From NCBI GenBank assembly GCA_948144175.1, contig CANXME010002426.1, positions 174,472 through 238,471 of the forward strand: a DNA stretch of 64,000 bases. Direction: 5' to 3'. The notes beneath the pieces were generated by a model. The model saw nothing but the letters and a program-made list of their open reading frames with translations, did no database searches and was not told the DNA's origin. Both the position numbers and the translations under genes were made by a program. The DNA is from Closterium sp. NIES-65. Lineage: Eukaryota; Streptophyta; Zygnematophyceae; Desmidiales; Closteriaceae. The first letter of the stretch is position 1; the number at the start of each line of letters is the position of its first letter. This document shows, piece by piece, positions 1 through 12,099 of this stretch.

Positions 1-1
1 G

Positions 2-3000
2 GGCGGTGGAGGCAGTGGGGGTGGTGGCTCGGCTGGAGGGGCGAGTGGTAGCGGTGGGGGTGGTGGCGGCAGCGGCGGGGGGGGGGGCAGGAGTGGAGGC
101 GGCGGTTGGGGTGGCGGTGGACGAGGCGGCGGCAGGGGTTGGAGTGGTCGAGGAGGTGGCAGCGGTGGTGGTGGCCGTGGAGGCACTGGCGGTGGCCAGG
201 GCCAGCAGCACACTCCCTCGCCCCAGGAGGTCCGTGAGTGGTACTCTCAGCACGGGGGTGGGGGTGGTCTTAGCTGCACGTACGTCATTCGCACTGGTGA
301 CCGCACTGGTCAGCAGTGTGGACGACCGCACGCCACACAGCGCTGCTTCTCTCGTCTTGACGTCGCTTGGCGTGTTCAGTTCCCTCAGGCCACTAAGCTG
401 CCCCGCTGGCTTGATCTCCTGAAGAAGGGGATTGATATCTATGCTCTAGACTTTGATGCTATTCTATCTGCCATGTATGTGATGTCTACTAGTGGAGAGG
501 GTGCCGAGTACTTGTGTGTGCCGCCCGACCCGGGCATTAGGGCCAGTGCGTCTGCCGCTCCAGGTACTCGCGTGTCGGCTACCCCAGGTGCTGGTGAGGC
601 TGCTGCTTGAGGTGCTCGTGTGTCTCCCCCCCTTGGTACTGCGTCGACTGCCACACTGCACACCTTCACCCTGGAATCAGGTGCTTCTCGCTGCTTCTTT
701 CGTGACCGCACTGCCCTTGAGCCGCTTGCTCGGCCAGTTGCTGTCTCCCTTGCTGACCCCTCTGGGGGTCCGGTCATTGCGACCTCTTCCACTGTCCTTC
801 CCTGCCCTGCGGTCCCGTCGAGCACACTGTCAGGTCTCCACCTCCCCTCGTTCTCTACGAACTTGGTGGCAGGATGTGCACTCGAGGACGGGGGTGTTCA
901 CCAATTCACCCCTGCCTACGAGCGCGTGACACACTGCACGTGTGCTCTTACGGGCCGTCACTTGGCTACCTTCACTCGGCAGCCGGGGTCGGACCTGTAC
1001 ACACTGACTACTGCATCCCCTCATGTTGTTGCGACTGCGTCCGCGTCCGCGTCAGGTCAGCTGTCCGCCCCCTGCTCGTGTCGCTCTTTGGCACACGAGA
1101 ATGTCCTCTGGCACCACCGCCTTGGCCACCCGTCTGTGCAGCGGCTTCGTGCCATGCACTCCCGGTACCTTGTCTCTGGCCTGCCCAAGGTCCTTCCTGC
1201 CCTCCCACCATCGCCTGCTCCTACATGTCTCCCCTGTGTCGAGGGACGGCAGCGCGCCGCTCCTCACTCCTCCTCGTTCCCCCCGACGACTGCTCCCTTG
1301 CAGACACTCCACATGGACGTGTGGGGCCCAGCCCGCGTCCGTGGTCAGGGTCAGGAGAGGTACTTCCTGATAGTTGTTGACGACTACTCACGCTACACCT
1401 CGGTCTTCCCCTTGCGCACCAAGGGTGAGGTCCCTGATGTCTTGATCCCTTGGATCCGCAGAGCCCGTCTCCAGCTCAGCGAGCGTTTTCACTCGGACTT
1501 TCCTGTCTTGCGCTTGCACTCTGACAGAGGTGGTGCGTTCTCCTCTGACCTCTTGGCAGCCCACTGTGCTGAGCACGGCATTGAGCAGTCGTTCACGCTT
1601 CCGGCTTCTCCATAGCAGAATGGGGTTGCCGAGCGCCGCATTGGCCTGGTCATGGAGGTCGCCCGTACCTCCTTGATCCATGCAGCTGCCCCCCACTTTC
1701 TGTGGCCGTTTGCGGTCCGGTACGCTGCGCATCAGCTCAACCTCTGGCCCCGTGTCTCCTTGCCGGAGACCTCGCCCACGCTGCTGTGGACGGGGGAGGT
1801 TGGCGATGCGTCGCGTTTCCGGGTCTGGGGGTCTCGAGCTTTTGTCCGCGATTCGTCTACGGACAAGCTCTCCTCCCGTGCTGTCCCCTGCGTCTTCCTC
1901 GGCTTTGTCCCGGACGCGTCTGGTTGGCAGTTTTACCACGCCACCTCGCGCCGAGTCTTGCCCTCCCAGGACGTCACTTTTGATGAGTCCGTCCCCTACT
2001 ACCGCCTCTTCCCCCACCGCACTGCCCCGCTTCCCCCCGCGCCTCTCTTCCTCGCGCCAGGTGCTGCTGTTGCAGACCCCCTCCCCCCTCAGGGTGCCGC
2101 TCCCTCAGGTGTGTCTCAGGTAGACCCGGTTGAGCCTGTTGAGGTAGCTGTCGACTCTCGTCCTGCTGGGGGTGCTGAGCCTGGGGGTGCTGAGCCTGGG
2201 GGTGTGGAGCCTGGGGGTGTGGAGCCTGGGGGTGTGGAGCCTGGGGGTGCTGAGCCTAGGGGTGCTGAGCCTGGGGGTGTGGAGCCTGGGGGTGTGGAGC
2301 CTGGGGGTGTGGAGCCTGGGGTTTTGGAGTCTCGTGGTGCTGAGCCGCAGAGTCCGGAGTCTGGGGGTTCTGGGTCTGGAGGTACTGGGCCTGGGACTCC
2401 TACACCTGGAGGAGCCCTCTCCTCGGAGCAGCTGCGTACGTGGTACTTAGAGTACTGCAGCCTCCGGGGAGGTTCCACTCGTGCCGGACGTACTGCTGGG
2501 ACTGGTACTAGTGCTTCTTCTCCCGTTAGGGAGCTCCCCTCCCGCGAGCGGATCCGTGAGTGGTACTAGCGGCGCTGCACTCTTCGGAGTGGCGTGCCTC
2601 GTGTTGCGGACCCCACTGCCGTTGGAGCTGCTGCTCGTGCTGAGGACCCGGGCGTTGGAACTGCCGCTGGTGCTGCAGACCCAGGCGTTGGAGCAGCTGC
2701 TGGTGCTGCGGACCCGGGCGTTGGAGCTGCCGCTGGTACTGCGGACCCGGGCGTTGGAGCTGCTCCTTACACTGGTCCGACTGGAGGTCTTACTGAGCGT
2801 CGTGAGCCTGAGTCTCACCCTACGTCACCTGTCCGCACTGCTCTCTCTAGCAGTCGTGTCCAGCGTCAGAGTCTTCCTGTTGTCTCAGGCACTCACCGGA
2901 TGGCGCTTCGTCCGTCCACTGCTCCACAACGTGTCCCACTGCCGTCTCCTCATGCTTCTTCTCTTCCTGCTCTTGCTGACCCTGGGTCAGACTCTCTTCG

Positions 3001-4795
3001 TGCTGCCAGTCCTACTGTCACACGTCTCCTGGCTACTATTGTCACTGACCCTTCCTTTGAGTCTGCTGCTTCGTCTGCCTTAGTTGCTAAGCTTGTCGAC
3101 TTTGCTGCTCGCTGTCGTCTAGAATACGCTGCTAGCCTAGTTGCTGAGTCTGAGTCTATCTGTCCTCCGTCCGTCGGGGGTGAGTGTGCTCTTGGCACTG
3201 ACGTCCTTGAGGACAGGGAGGAGGAGTTTGAGTGCTTTGCTGCCGCTTTGCCCCATCTCGTGTCCATGCTTGTTGCCCCTGAGGGAGACCCGGATGCACC
3301 AGACATCCCGACCCCACGCTCTTACGCAGAGGCGATGGCCGGTCCCTACTCCTCTCAGTGGCAGTCAGCCATGGACACAGAGATGGCTTCTTGGAAGTCC
3401 ACAGGCACCTACGTCGACGAGGGTCCCCCACCTGGGGCGAACATCATCAAAGGCATGTGGATTTTCAGGGTGAAGCGGCCGCCGGGCTCTCCGCCTGTCT
3501 TCAAGGCGCGTTACGTTGCACGAGGCTTCAGTCAGCGAGAGGGAGTTGACTTCTTCCAGACCTTCTCCCCGACCCCGAAGATGACCACTCTTCGGGTTCT
3601 GCTGCACGTCGCCGCTCAGCGTGACTACGAGCTCCACTCGCTTGACTTCAGCACTGCTTTCCTGCAGGGCAGCCTACACGAGGAGATCTGGCTGCGCCGT
3701 CCACCAGGCTTCACTGGGTCGTTCCCTCCTGGTACCCAGTGGAGCCTCCGACGGCGAGTCTACGGTCTCCGCCAGGCGCCTCGTAAGTGGCACGACACAC
3801 TGAGGACTACGCTTGCGGCTCTTGGGTTCGCGCCTTCTACTGCTGACCCGTCGCTGTTTCTACGCACCGACACCTCACTGCCGCCGTTCTACGTCCTTGT
3901 GTACGTCGACGACTTGGTCTTTGCTACTGCTAAAGCTGTGGCACTCGCCCACATGAAGTCGGGGCTGTAGAAGAGACACACGTGCACAGACCTGGGTGAA
4001 CTGACAAGCTATCTTGGCTTGCGGATCACCCGGGACAGAGCACGTCGCACGATCACCTTGACTCAGTCACACATGGTGCAGCAGGTCTTTCAGCGCTTCC
4101 GCGTCACGTACTCCTCGCCTCAGCCCACTCCTCTGCCTACCGGTCACTCGCTCTCAGCTCTACCTTCAGATGAGTCCGTAGAGCCGAGTGGCCCGTATCC
4201 AGAGCTTATGGGTTGCCTCATGTACCTGATGACCTGCACTCTACCAGACCTTGCATACCCTCTCAGCATTCTTGCACGCTATGTCGCTCCCGGCCGTCAC
4301 CGGAAGGAGCACATGGATGCAGCTAAGAGGGTGTTGCGCTACTTGTGCAGTACGTCGGGCATGGGGCTAGTGCTTGGAGGGCGAGTCCCAGTTGTTCTCA
4401 CTGGACACTCAGACGCTTCTTGGGCAGACGACCAGGCTACTCAGCGGTCGTCTCAGGGTTACTTCTTCAGTCTTGGCTCTGGTTCTATTTCTTGGCGTTC
4501 TACTCGCTCTTCTTCTGTTCTCAGCTCCAGTTGTGAGGCTGAGATCTACGCCACAGCCATGGCGGCCCAGGAGCTACGCTAGCTCACCTACTTGCTGACT
4601 GACCTTGGAGAGCAGCCTCGTTCTCCTCCAGTGCTGTACGTCGACAACAAGGCAGCCATTGCCTTGTATGAGGAGCACAGACTGGAGCACAGAACGAGGC
4701 ACATTGCTCTGCGTTACTTCCTTGCTCGAGAGCTGCAGCAGCGTGGTCAGCTTCGCCTGCGTTACGTGGCCTCTGAGGCCAACACTGCTGATGTG
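2..4795 (+). pseudogene. A1 gag-pol polyprotein, five in-frame stops
   Basis: One reading frame (frame 2) runs through the whole stretch. It encodes a Gly-rich Gag tail, a long-spaced Cys-Cys-His-Cys motif (about 285-350), a Copia protease (ESGAS; sister copies have DSGAS) near 675, a GAG-pre-integrase region with HHRLGHP near 1113, an integrase core (HMDVWG near 1313, HSDRGG near 1520, NGVAERR near 1620), a PGG(V/A)E repeat linker, a reverse transcriptase with YVDDL near 3903, and RNase H (HSDASWADD near 4405). It is broken by TGA at 608 and TAG at 1613, 2567, 3968 and 4580. Sister copies have Gln at 1613 and 3968 and Trp at 4580. No frameshift is seen. The frame resumes after A2 at 12105 and ends at TGA 12192-12194. 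The copy is dead unless stops are read through. Confidence 0.9.
2165..2335 (+). repeat. 15-bp tandem repeat encoding PGG(V/A)E
   Basis: About eleven copies of a 15-bp unit (GAGCCTGGGGGTGTG-like) encode a Pro-Gly-Gly-Val/Ala-Glu pentapeptide between integrase and reverse transcriptase. The unit changes by mixing Ala (GCT) and Val (GTG) versions, which is typical of slippage with preserved frame. Confidence 0.9.
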
Positions 4796-4926
4796 TGAGA
4801 AGAGTTCAACGAGAATGAATGAACTAGGAATGAAGTGAGTACAAATATGAAACCCTAATAGGGTTGTACCCCCTATGGGATACCCCACTATAGCCTACAC
4901 AAAAGCATAAGCTATATGTTCTGACA
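4796..4926 (-). repeat. A2 3' LTR
   Basis: 131 bp, TGTCAGAACA...CTTCTCA on the minus strand, nearly identical to 11969-12099. The complementary purine tract lies just outside it at 4927-4950. Confidence 0.93.
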
Positions 4927-5143
4927 CACCCCCATAGGCAAAGTGGGGGAGAACAAGGGGTCACAAGACCAGTCAAGCAAAACAAGACAAAGCTAAGGGT
5001 GGATCACAAAGTCACCAAACATTCTGAGCACAGGTTAAAAAAGGCCAAAAGGCCAGTTCACATGCAAGAACACATATATAGAGATATACAAGAGGCTAAG
5101 CAAGCAAGAGCAAGAGTATATATAAGTGACAGTACAAGCAAGG

Positions 5144-8100
5144 TCAAGAAGTGAGCAAGTGAGGCAAGACAGGCACAAGACCCAACTTAGTGCAGAAGCG
5201 CTGATGATCACAAGGCGCAAGTGCCTTGGTGAAGACATCAGCAGTGTTGGCCTCAGAGGCCACGTACGCACGCTGGAACTGACCACGCTGCTGTAGCTCA
5301 CGAGCAAGAAAGTAGCGGAGAGCAATGTGCTTTGTCCTGTGCTCCAGTCGCTGCTCTCGACAGAAGGCCAGCATGGCCTTGTTGTCTACGTACAGGACTG
5401 GAGGAGAACGAGGCGGCTCTCCAAGGTCGGTTAGCAGGTAGGTGAGCCAGCGAAGCACCTGGGCAGCCATAGCCCCGGCGTAGATCTCAGCCTCACAATT
5501 GGAGCCGAGAACAGAAGACGAGCGGGTAGCCCGCCACGAAACAGAGCCGGAACCGAGGCTGAAGGTGTAACCCTGTGACGACCGCTGCGTAGCCTGGTCG
5601 TCAGCCCAAGAAGCGTCCGCGTGCCCAGTGAGGACCACTGGACTCCGCCCTCCAAGCACTAGCCCCATGCCTGACGTACTCCACAAGTAGCGCAACACCC
5701 TCTTCGCTGCAGCCATGTGCTCTGGTCGGTGTCTCCCAGGAGCAACATAGCGTGCAAGAATGCTAAGAGGGTATGCAAGGTCAGGTCGAGTGCAGGTCAT
5801 CAGGTACATGAGGCAGCCAACAAGCTCTGGAAACGGGCCACTCGACTCTACGGACTCATCCGAAGGCAGAGCTGAGAGCGAGTGGCGAGTAGGCAGAGGA
5901 GTGGCCTGCGGCGAGGAGTACGTGAAGCGGAAACGCTGAAGGACCTGCTGCACCATGTGTGACTGAGTCAAGGTAATGGTGCGGCGTGCTCTGTCCCGGG
6001 TGATCTGCAAGCCAAGGTAGCTGCGCAGTTCACCCAGGTCAGTGCATGTGTGTCTCTTCTGCAGCTCGGACTTCACGTAGGCGAGTCCAGCAGTGTCAGT
6101 AGTAGCAAAGACCAAGTCGTCGACGTACACAAGGACGTAGAACGGCGGCAGTGAGGTGTCGGTGCGTAGAAACAGCGACGGGTCAGCAGTAGAAGGCGCG
6201 AACCCAAGAGCCGCAAGCGTAGTCCTCAGTGTGTCGTGCCACTTACGAGGCGCCTGGCGAAGACCATAGACTGGCCGTCGGAGGCTCCACTGGGTACCAG
6301 GAGGGAACGACCCAGTGAAGCCAGGTGGGCGGCGCAGCCAGATCTCCTCGTGCAAGCTGCCCTGCAAGAACGCAGTGCTGAAGTCGACAGAGTGCAGCTC
6401 GTAGTCACGGTGAGCAGCAACGTGCAGCAGTACCCGAAGAGTGGTCATCTTCAGGGTGGGGGAGAAGGTCTGAAAGTAGTCAACCCCTGCCGCTGACTGA
6501 AGCCACGAGCCACGTAACGCGCCTTGAAGACAGGCGGAGAACCCGGCGGCCGCTTCACCCTGAAGATCCACATGCCACTGACGATGTTCGCCCCAGGAGG
6601 GGGGACAGCGTCAACGTAGGTGCCTGTGGACTTCTAGGAAGCCATCTCTGCATCCATAACTGCCTGCCACTAAGAGGAGTAGGGACCCTCTATCGCCTCC
6701 GCGTAAGAGCGCGGAGTCGGGATGTCAAGTGCATCCGGGTCTCCCTCAGGGGTAAGCAGTACGGACAAGAGATGCGGTGAAGCGGCTGCCAGACATTGTA
6801 ACTCCTCCTGCTTGTCCTCGATGACGTCCGTGCCAAGGGCACACTCACCCCCGACGGACGGAGGACAGAAAGACTCAGACTCTGCGACAAGACTAGCAGC
6901 GTAGTCTAAGCGACAGCGAGCAGCAAAGTCGACGAGCTCAGTAACGAGGGCAGACGCAGCAGAAGACTCGAAAGAAGGGTCAGTGACAACAGTAGCAAGG
7001 AAACGCGTTACGGTAGGACTGGCAGCACGAAGAGAGTCTGACTCCGGGTCGGCAAGAGCGGGAAGAAAGGACTCAGGAGGAGAAGGAAAAGGGGCACGAA
7101 GAGCAGCACTAGACGGACGCAGTGACATCCGGTGCGTGCCAGGGACAGGAGGAGGACGCTGACACGAACTGCGACCACTAGTGCGTGCAGGACGAACAGG
7201 TGACGCAGGACGAGATGCAGGCTCACGACGCTCAGTAAGACCTCCATTAGGACCAGCGTAGGGAGAAGGAGCAGGTAAGAGGGGAGCAGGCTGTAGCTGT
7301 GACTGGGACGGGACAGGCTGTAGACGCTCTAAGAGAGGAGGAGAGCCAGGAGAAGGTGGAAGACCATGAACCTGCTGCAGGAGTGGAACGAAGTACGGTC
7401 GAGGCCGCGCGGTGACACCAGACACAGAAGGGACAGCACCAGTACCCCTAGCAGGAGCACCCGCTCTAGTAGCACCTCCAGCAGCACCCCCAGCAGCTCC
7501 AGAACCCCCAGCAACACCAGGAGCACCGCCAGCAGGACCGCCAGCGGTAGTCTCAGCGCCAACACCCTCAGCAGCACCAACTCCAGTCGAACCCGCAGGC
7601 CCAGCAGCTCCGGGACCCGCGACAGTAGCACCCTCAGCAGTCGAAGAACCTCCAGCACCAGCAGTACGCCTCCAGCGCCGGGCAAACCACTCACGTAGCT
7701 CCTATGGGGAGAGTGGCTCTCGGCGAGACGAAGCACCCGGCGAACCTCCAGGCGAAGAAACACCAGGCTCAGCACCCCCTGGCAAAGCACCTCCAGGCTC
7801 TGCACCCCCAGGCTCAGCACCCCCAGGCTTAGCACCCCCAGGCACAGCACCCCCAGGCTCAGCACCCCCAGGCTCAGCACCCCCAGGCTCCGCACCCCCA
7901 GGCTCCGCACCCCCAGGCTCAGCACCCCCAGGCGCAGCACCTCTAGGCTCAGCACCCCCAGTCTCAGCACCCCTAGGCTCAGCACCCACAGCAGCACCAG
8001 AGTCACCAGTGACCTCGACAGGCTCGACCGCGTCTACCTGGGACACACCTGAAGGGGCAGGACCCTGAGGGTTAAGGGGGTCTACCGAGGGGGGACCTGG

Positions 8101-11059
8101 TACCAAGAAGAGCGGGGGTGGGGGGAGGGACGGAGTGCGGTAGGGGAAGAGGCGGTAGTAGGGTACTGACTCGTCGAACGTGACGTCCTAGGAGGACAGA
8201 ACACGGCGAGAGGTGGGGTGGTAGAATTGCCACCCAGGGGCGTCGGGGGGGAACCCCAGGAAGACGCAGGGAGCAGCGCGAGGGGACAGCTTGTCCGCAG
8301 ACAAGTCGCGGACAAACGCCCGAGATCCCCAGACCCAGAACGCCGACGCATCGCCAACCTTCCCCGTCCACAGCAGGGCTGGGGAGGTCTCCGGTCGGGA
8401 GACCCTGGGGTGGAGGTTGATTTGGTGCGCCGCGTACCTCACCGCAAACGGCCACAGAAAATGGGGGGCAGCCGCATGCATCATAGACGTACGAGCGACG
8501 TCCATGACCATGCCAATGCGGCGCTCAGCGATCCCATTTTGCTGTGGAGAGTCCGGAAGCGTGAAGGTCTGACGAATGCCCCGTGCGTGACAGTAGGCTC
8601 TCAGAAGGCCAGAGGAGAACTCTCCGCCTTTGTCCGAGTGCAGACGCAGAACAGGAAAGTCCGAGCCAAAGCTCTGCCTGAGCTGGAGACGAGTTGCGCG
8701 GATCCAGTCGATCAGCACCTCAGTGACATCACCCTTGCTGCGCAAGGGGAAGACTGTGGTGTAACGCGAGTAGTCGTCAACAACAAGCAGGAAGTAGCGC
8801 TCGTGACCTTGTCCACGGACGCGGGCTGGGCCCCACACGTCCATGTGAAGCGTCTGCAACGGGGCCTCTATCGGAGGAAACTGGGAGGAGTGAGGGGTAG
8901 CACGCTGGCGCCCCTCAACACAGGGGACACAGGTAAGGCCAGGGCCCTAAGGAAGGGGAGGGAGGGACCGGGGGAGACCAGACACAAGAAGACGGGAGGC
9001 CATGCCTCTGAGCCGAAGCAGAGAGGGGTGACCTAGGCGGTGGTGCCAGAGGAGAGTCTCATGAGACAGGAGACGACACGAACAGGGGGCAGACTCAGGA
9101 CCAGACACGGACGCTGCAGCAATCACCTGACCAGACGCAGGGACCCTACCAGACTCAGTAACTGGGGGAGACGCAATGGTCAGTGTGTACAGGCCCGACC
9201 TTGGATGACGCGTAAACGTAGCCAGGTGTCGACCTGTGCTAGCCTCTGTGCAGTGCGTCACCCGCTGACGAGCAGGGGTGAACTGGTGGACTCCCGCATC
9301 CTGTAGGTCAGCACCACTCACCGAGTTCGTAGAGAACGAGGGGAGGTAGAGACCAGACAGGGTGCCAGAGGGAGCCGCCGGACACGGGAGGACAGTGGAG
9401 AAGTGAGCGAGGACAGGACCCCCAGAGGGGTCAGCCAGGGAAACCGCAACCGGCTGACTAAGCGGCGTGAGTGTGGTGCGATCCCGAAAGAAGGAGCGAG
9501 ACGCCCCAGAGTCAAGGGTGAAGCTGTGGGAGGCCGAAGCCGACGTAGTACCTGAGAGCGCAGACTCACCTGTACCCGAGGACGCAGACACACTAGCACC
9601 GAGAGCAGCAGCGTCGCAAGCACCTAGGGCAGCAGCCTCACCAGTACCTAGAGCAGCAGTCTCAATGCCCGGGTCGGGCGGAAAACACCGGTAACAGTCA
9701 CCCTCATCACTAATGGTCACAGCATACATGGCAGCAAGGATAGCATCAAATTCAAGATCAAAAACAGCTACGCCAGCCCTAGACAGCTCTCCCCAGCGGG
9801 GGATCTCCGTGGCCTCCGGAAACTGCTGACGCCAAGCGTCCGTCAGGCGGCCAAAACAGCGCTGGGTGGAGTGGGCACCCCCACACTGCTCACCCGCGCG
9901 GTCGCCAGTGCGAAGGACATAGGTGCAGGGACCAAGTCCCCCACCACGCTGACGCTGCGTGTACCACTCACGGAGCTGCTGAGGGGTGGGGACGTCGCGA
10001 GAACGCTGCTGCTGCTGCTGGCGCTGACCACCCCCAGTGCCGCTCCGCTGCGACCTGCCACTCCGACCACCTCCACCACCTCCACCTCCACCTCCCCCAC
10101 CTCCGCCACTGCCGCGACCCCCGCCAGTACCGCCGCCGCCGACGCCACCTCCGCCTCCACTGCTACCACTAGCACCCCCACCCCCACCACCTCCTCCACC
10201 GCCACCCCCACTCCCTCCGCCGCCTCCACCTCCACCGCCACCGCCCTCGCTAGCCCCACCTGCTCCCTTGCCCCCCTTGCCCTTGCCAGGGAGACGTCTC
10301 CCGCTAGGGGCAGACGCCGCACCGAGCGACTCAAGACCAACGAGGTCGGCCGCACCGGCAGAGGCGACAGAGGGCAAGAGAGGGGAAGGAGAACACCCCT
10401 CAAAGATGGGGGCGCGGGGGTCACCCCGAGAGGCACCTACAGCGACGATGCTCTTTTCCGCCATGAGGAGGGCCTTCTCTAGGCTGTCGACTATGAGAGT
10501 GGTGGGACAGACCGCAAGGAAGTGGTCCCGGACTACACGAAGGGAGTCAGGGAGGCGGGTGACTAGAAAGTAGAGAGTGATGTACATGGGGGGGGGGGTT
10601 CTTGGCGCAGAAGTCAGCAGGAAGCTTAGCGCGGTAGCGGGTGTCACTAGTGCGGAGGTGCGTAATGAGATCAGCGACTGTGGGAAAGGCGGCAAGGTCA
10701 GGGAAGAGGAAGGGTAGCATGAGGCGGCTCAGTGCAGCAGTGGCAGGGCAAGAGTAGCGCGCAACTACAGCGTCGTACAAGGTCTGAGCACTCTTGTACT
10801 GACTAAAGTGCGCGCGCTCAGCGGTAGGCAGGTGGCGACGCACAGCAAGACGTGCAGCTGCATCACGGGTGGCCCACTGAGAGCGAACAGTGGGGTCAGC
10901 ATCAGCAGCAGGGGCAGGAGAGGCGCCAGAGGTGAGGTCAAAGAGAGAAAGACCGTCCGCCCTATCGCACTGTAAGAACAGCTGCAGGTCGTCGACCCAG
11001 ACCTCAAAGTCAATGGCTCGACCCTCAGCGTCAAAAGTGAGGACACTAGGGGTAGCCAT
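5144..11059 (-). pseudogene. A2 gag-pol polyprotein, five TAG stops and two frameshifts
   Basis: Gag starts at the ATG at 11059-11057 (MATPSVLTFD). The order is Gag helical domain, Gly-rich stretch with the long-spaced Cys-His motif, protease DSGAS, GAG-pre-integrase, integrase (HMDVWG, HSDKGGE, NGIAERR), PGGAE linker, reverse transcriptase (YVDDL near 6115) and RNase H, ending in HLLTS. It is broken by TAG at 8947-8949, 8188-8190, 7702-7704 and 6670-6672 (Gln in sister copy A6) and at 6634-6636 (Trp in A6). There is a frameshift at a G homopolymer near 10590 and a one-base loss near 6485. Catalytic residues of integrase and reverse transcriptase remain visible. Confidence 0.9.
7785..8000 (-). 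repeat. PGGAE-coding 15-bp tandem repeat in A2
   Basis: About fourteen 15-bp units (CAGGCTCAGCACCCC on the plus strand) encode the Ala-Glu-Pro-Gly-Gly linker between integrase and reverse transcriptase. It occupies the same place as the repeat in A1, A4 and A6. Confidence 0.88.
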
Positions 11060-11119
11060 GACGACGAGAGACTAGCAGTGCAAGCAGTGTGGGAAGGGCA
11101 CACAGTGACAGTGGGCTGT

Positions 11120-11870
11120 GCTCACCGGACAGGGCAGGTCGGGCGGCTCGGCAGACGGGCGGCTCGGCTGCTGGGCGGCACGGCGGCTCGGCGGCTCGGC
11201 TGCTCGGCGGCGCGGCGGCTCGGTTGCTCGGCGGCTCGGTTGCTGGGTGGCCCGGCTGCTAGGCGGCTCGGCTGCACGGGCGGCTGGGCGGCTCGGCTGC
11301 TCCTGTCCTCGTCGGCACGGCGGTCGGCTGCTCGGGTGGCGCGGCAGGAGATTAGAGCGGCAGGGCCGCAGCAGACGGGCGGCGGGGCCGCGAAGTGTAG
11401 GGCGGCGGGGCCGCGAAGCGCAGGGCGGCGGGGCCGCGGAAGCGGGGGGGGCGGGGCCGCGAAGTGCAGGGCGGCGGGGCCGCGAAGCGTAGGGCGGCGG
11501 GGCCGCTAAAGCAGAGTGGCGGGGCCGCGAAGTGAAGGGCGGCGGGGCCGCTAAAGCAGGGCAGCGGGGCCGCGAAGCGTAGGGCGGCGGGGCCGCTCAA
11601 GCAGAGTGGCGGGGCCGCGAATTGAAGGGCGGCGGGGCCGCTAAAGCAGGGCGGCGGGGCCGCGAATCGTAGGGCGTCTGGGTCGCGAAGCGTGGGGCGG
11701 CGGGGCCGCGAAAGCAGGGCGGCGGGGCCGCGAAAGCAGGGGCGGCGGGGCCGCGAAAGCAGGGGCGGCGGGGCCGCGAAAGCAGGGGCGGCGGGGCCGC
11801 GACAGTAGGGCGGCAGGGCCGCTAGGGGAGGGACGGCCGCTGGGGCGGCTGTTCGAGTGAATAGCCCGAG
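11120..11870 (-). repeat. GC-rich minisatellite leader of A2
   Basis: The untranslated leader between the primer binding site and Gag consists of two repeat fields. One is a GGCTCGGCTGCT-type field (11130-11330) and the other a 20-21 bp field around GGCGGGGCCGCGAAGC (11350-11820). No conserved coding is seen. Short open frames here are by-products of low complexity. Confidence 0.85.
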
Positions 11871-11968
11871 GCGCGACTCGGGAGGAGCGCGCTTCGGGCA
11901 GTAAAAAAAAAATGTTCGTAGTGGTGGGCCCTAGGAGCAGTTCCCACAGGGGAACCTGCTCGATACCA

Positions 11969-12099
11969 TGAGAAGAGTTCAACAAGAATGAATGAACTAG
12001 GAATGAAGTGAGTACAAATATGAAACCCTAATTGGGCTGTACCCCCTATGGGATACCCCACTATAGCCTACACAAAAGCATAAGCTATATGTTCTGACA
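11969..12099 (-). repeat. A2 5' LTR
   Basis: 131 bp, the upstream LTR of A2. It should carry the element promoter, but no unambiguous TATA box can be assigned. It is followed, in element direction, by the initiator tRNA-Met type primer binding site at 11955-11968. Confidence 0.92.

Larger units (their letters stand above)
1..4795 (+). mobile_element. A1: Copia element, 5' part (its left end is outside the window)
   Basis: This is the left portion of a family A Ty1/Copia retrotransposon, entered inside the Gly-rich part of Gag. It is interrupted at 4795 by A2: the 5 bases ATGTG end at 4795 and recur right after A2 at 12100-12104, and the Pol reading frame continues seamlessly at 12105 (ALA-ASP-VAL, then Phe-Thr-Lys). 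The 5' LTR, primer binding site and Gag N-terminus are not in the window. Confidence 0.93.
4796..12099 (-). mobile_element. A2: full-length Copia element nested in A1
   Basis: A 7.3-kb family A element on the minus strand. It has two 131-bp LTRs (4796-4926 and 11969-12099) that differ at three positions I can see, and a 5-bp target duplication ATGTG at 4791-4795 and 12100-12104. A primer binding site (TGGTATCGAGCAGG on the minus strand) lies directly inside the right LTR at 11955-11968. The polypurine side next to the left LTR reads CTATGGGGGTG on the minus strand. Removing the element restores the A1 Pol frame, which confirms the boundaries. Confidence 0.95.

Noticed and set aside
6-422. Open frame MEAVGVVARLEG at the window start
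   Set aside because: Shifted frame of the Gly-rich Gag tail; the true frame starts at base 2.
1-4795. Reassigned TAG codon (Gln) in this organism
   Set aside because: TAG also replaces Trp, TGA replaces Arg and Cys in decayed copies, and the least decayed copy (A6) has no internal TAG. Mutation explains the pattern better. Host genes here end in TGA and give no direct test.
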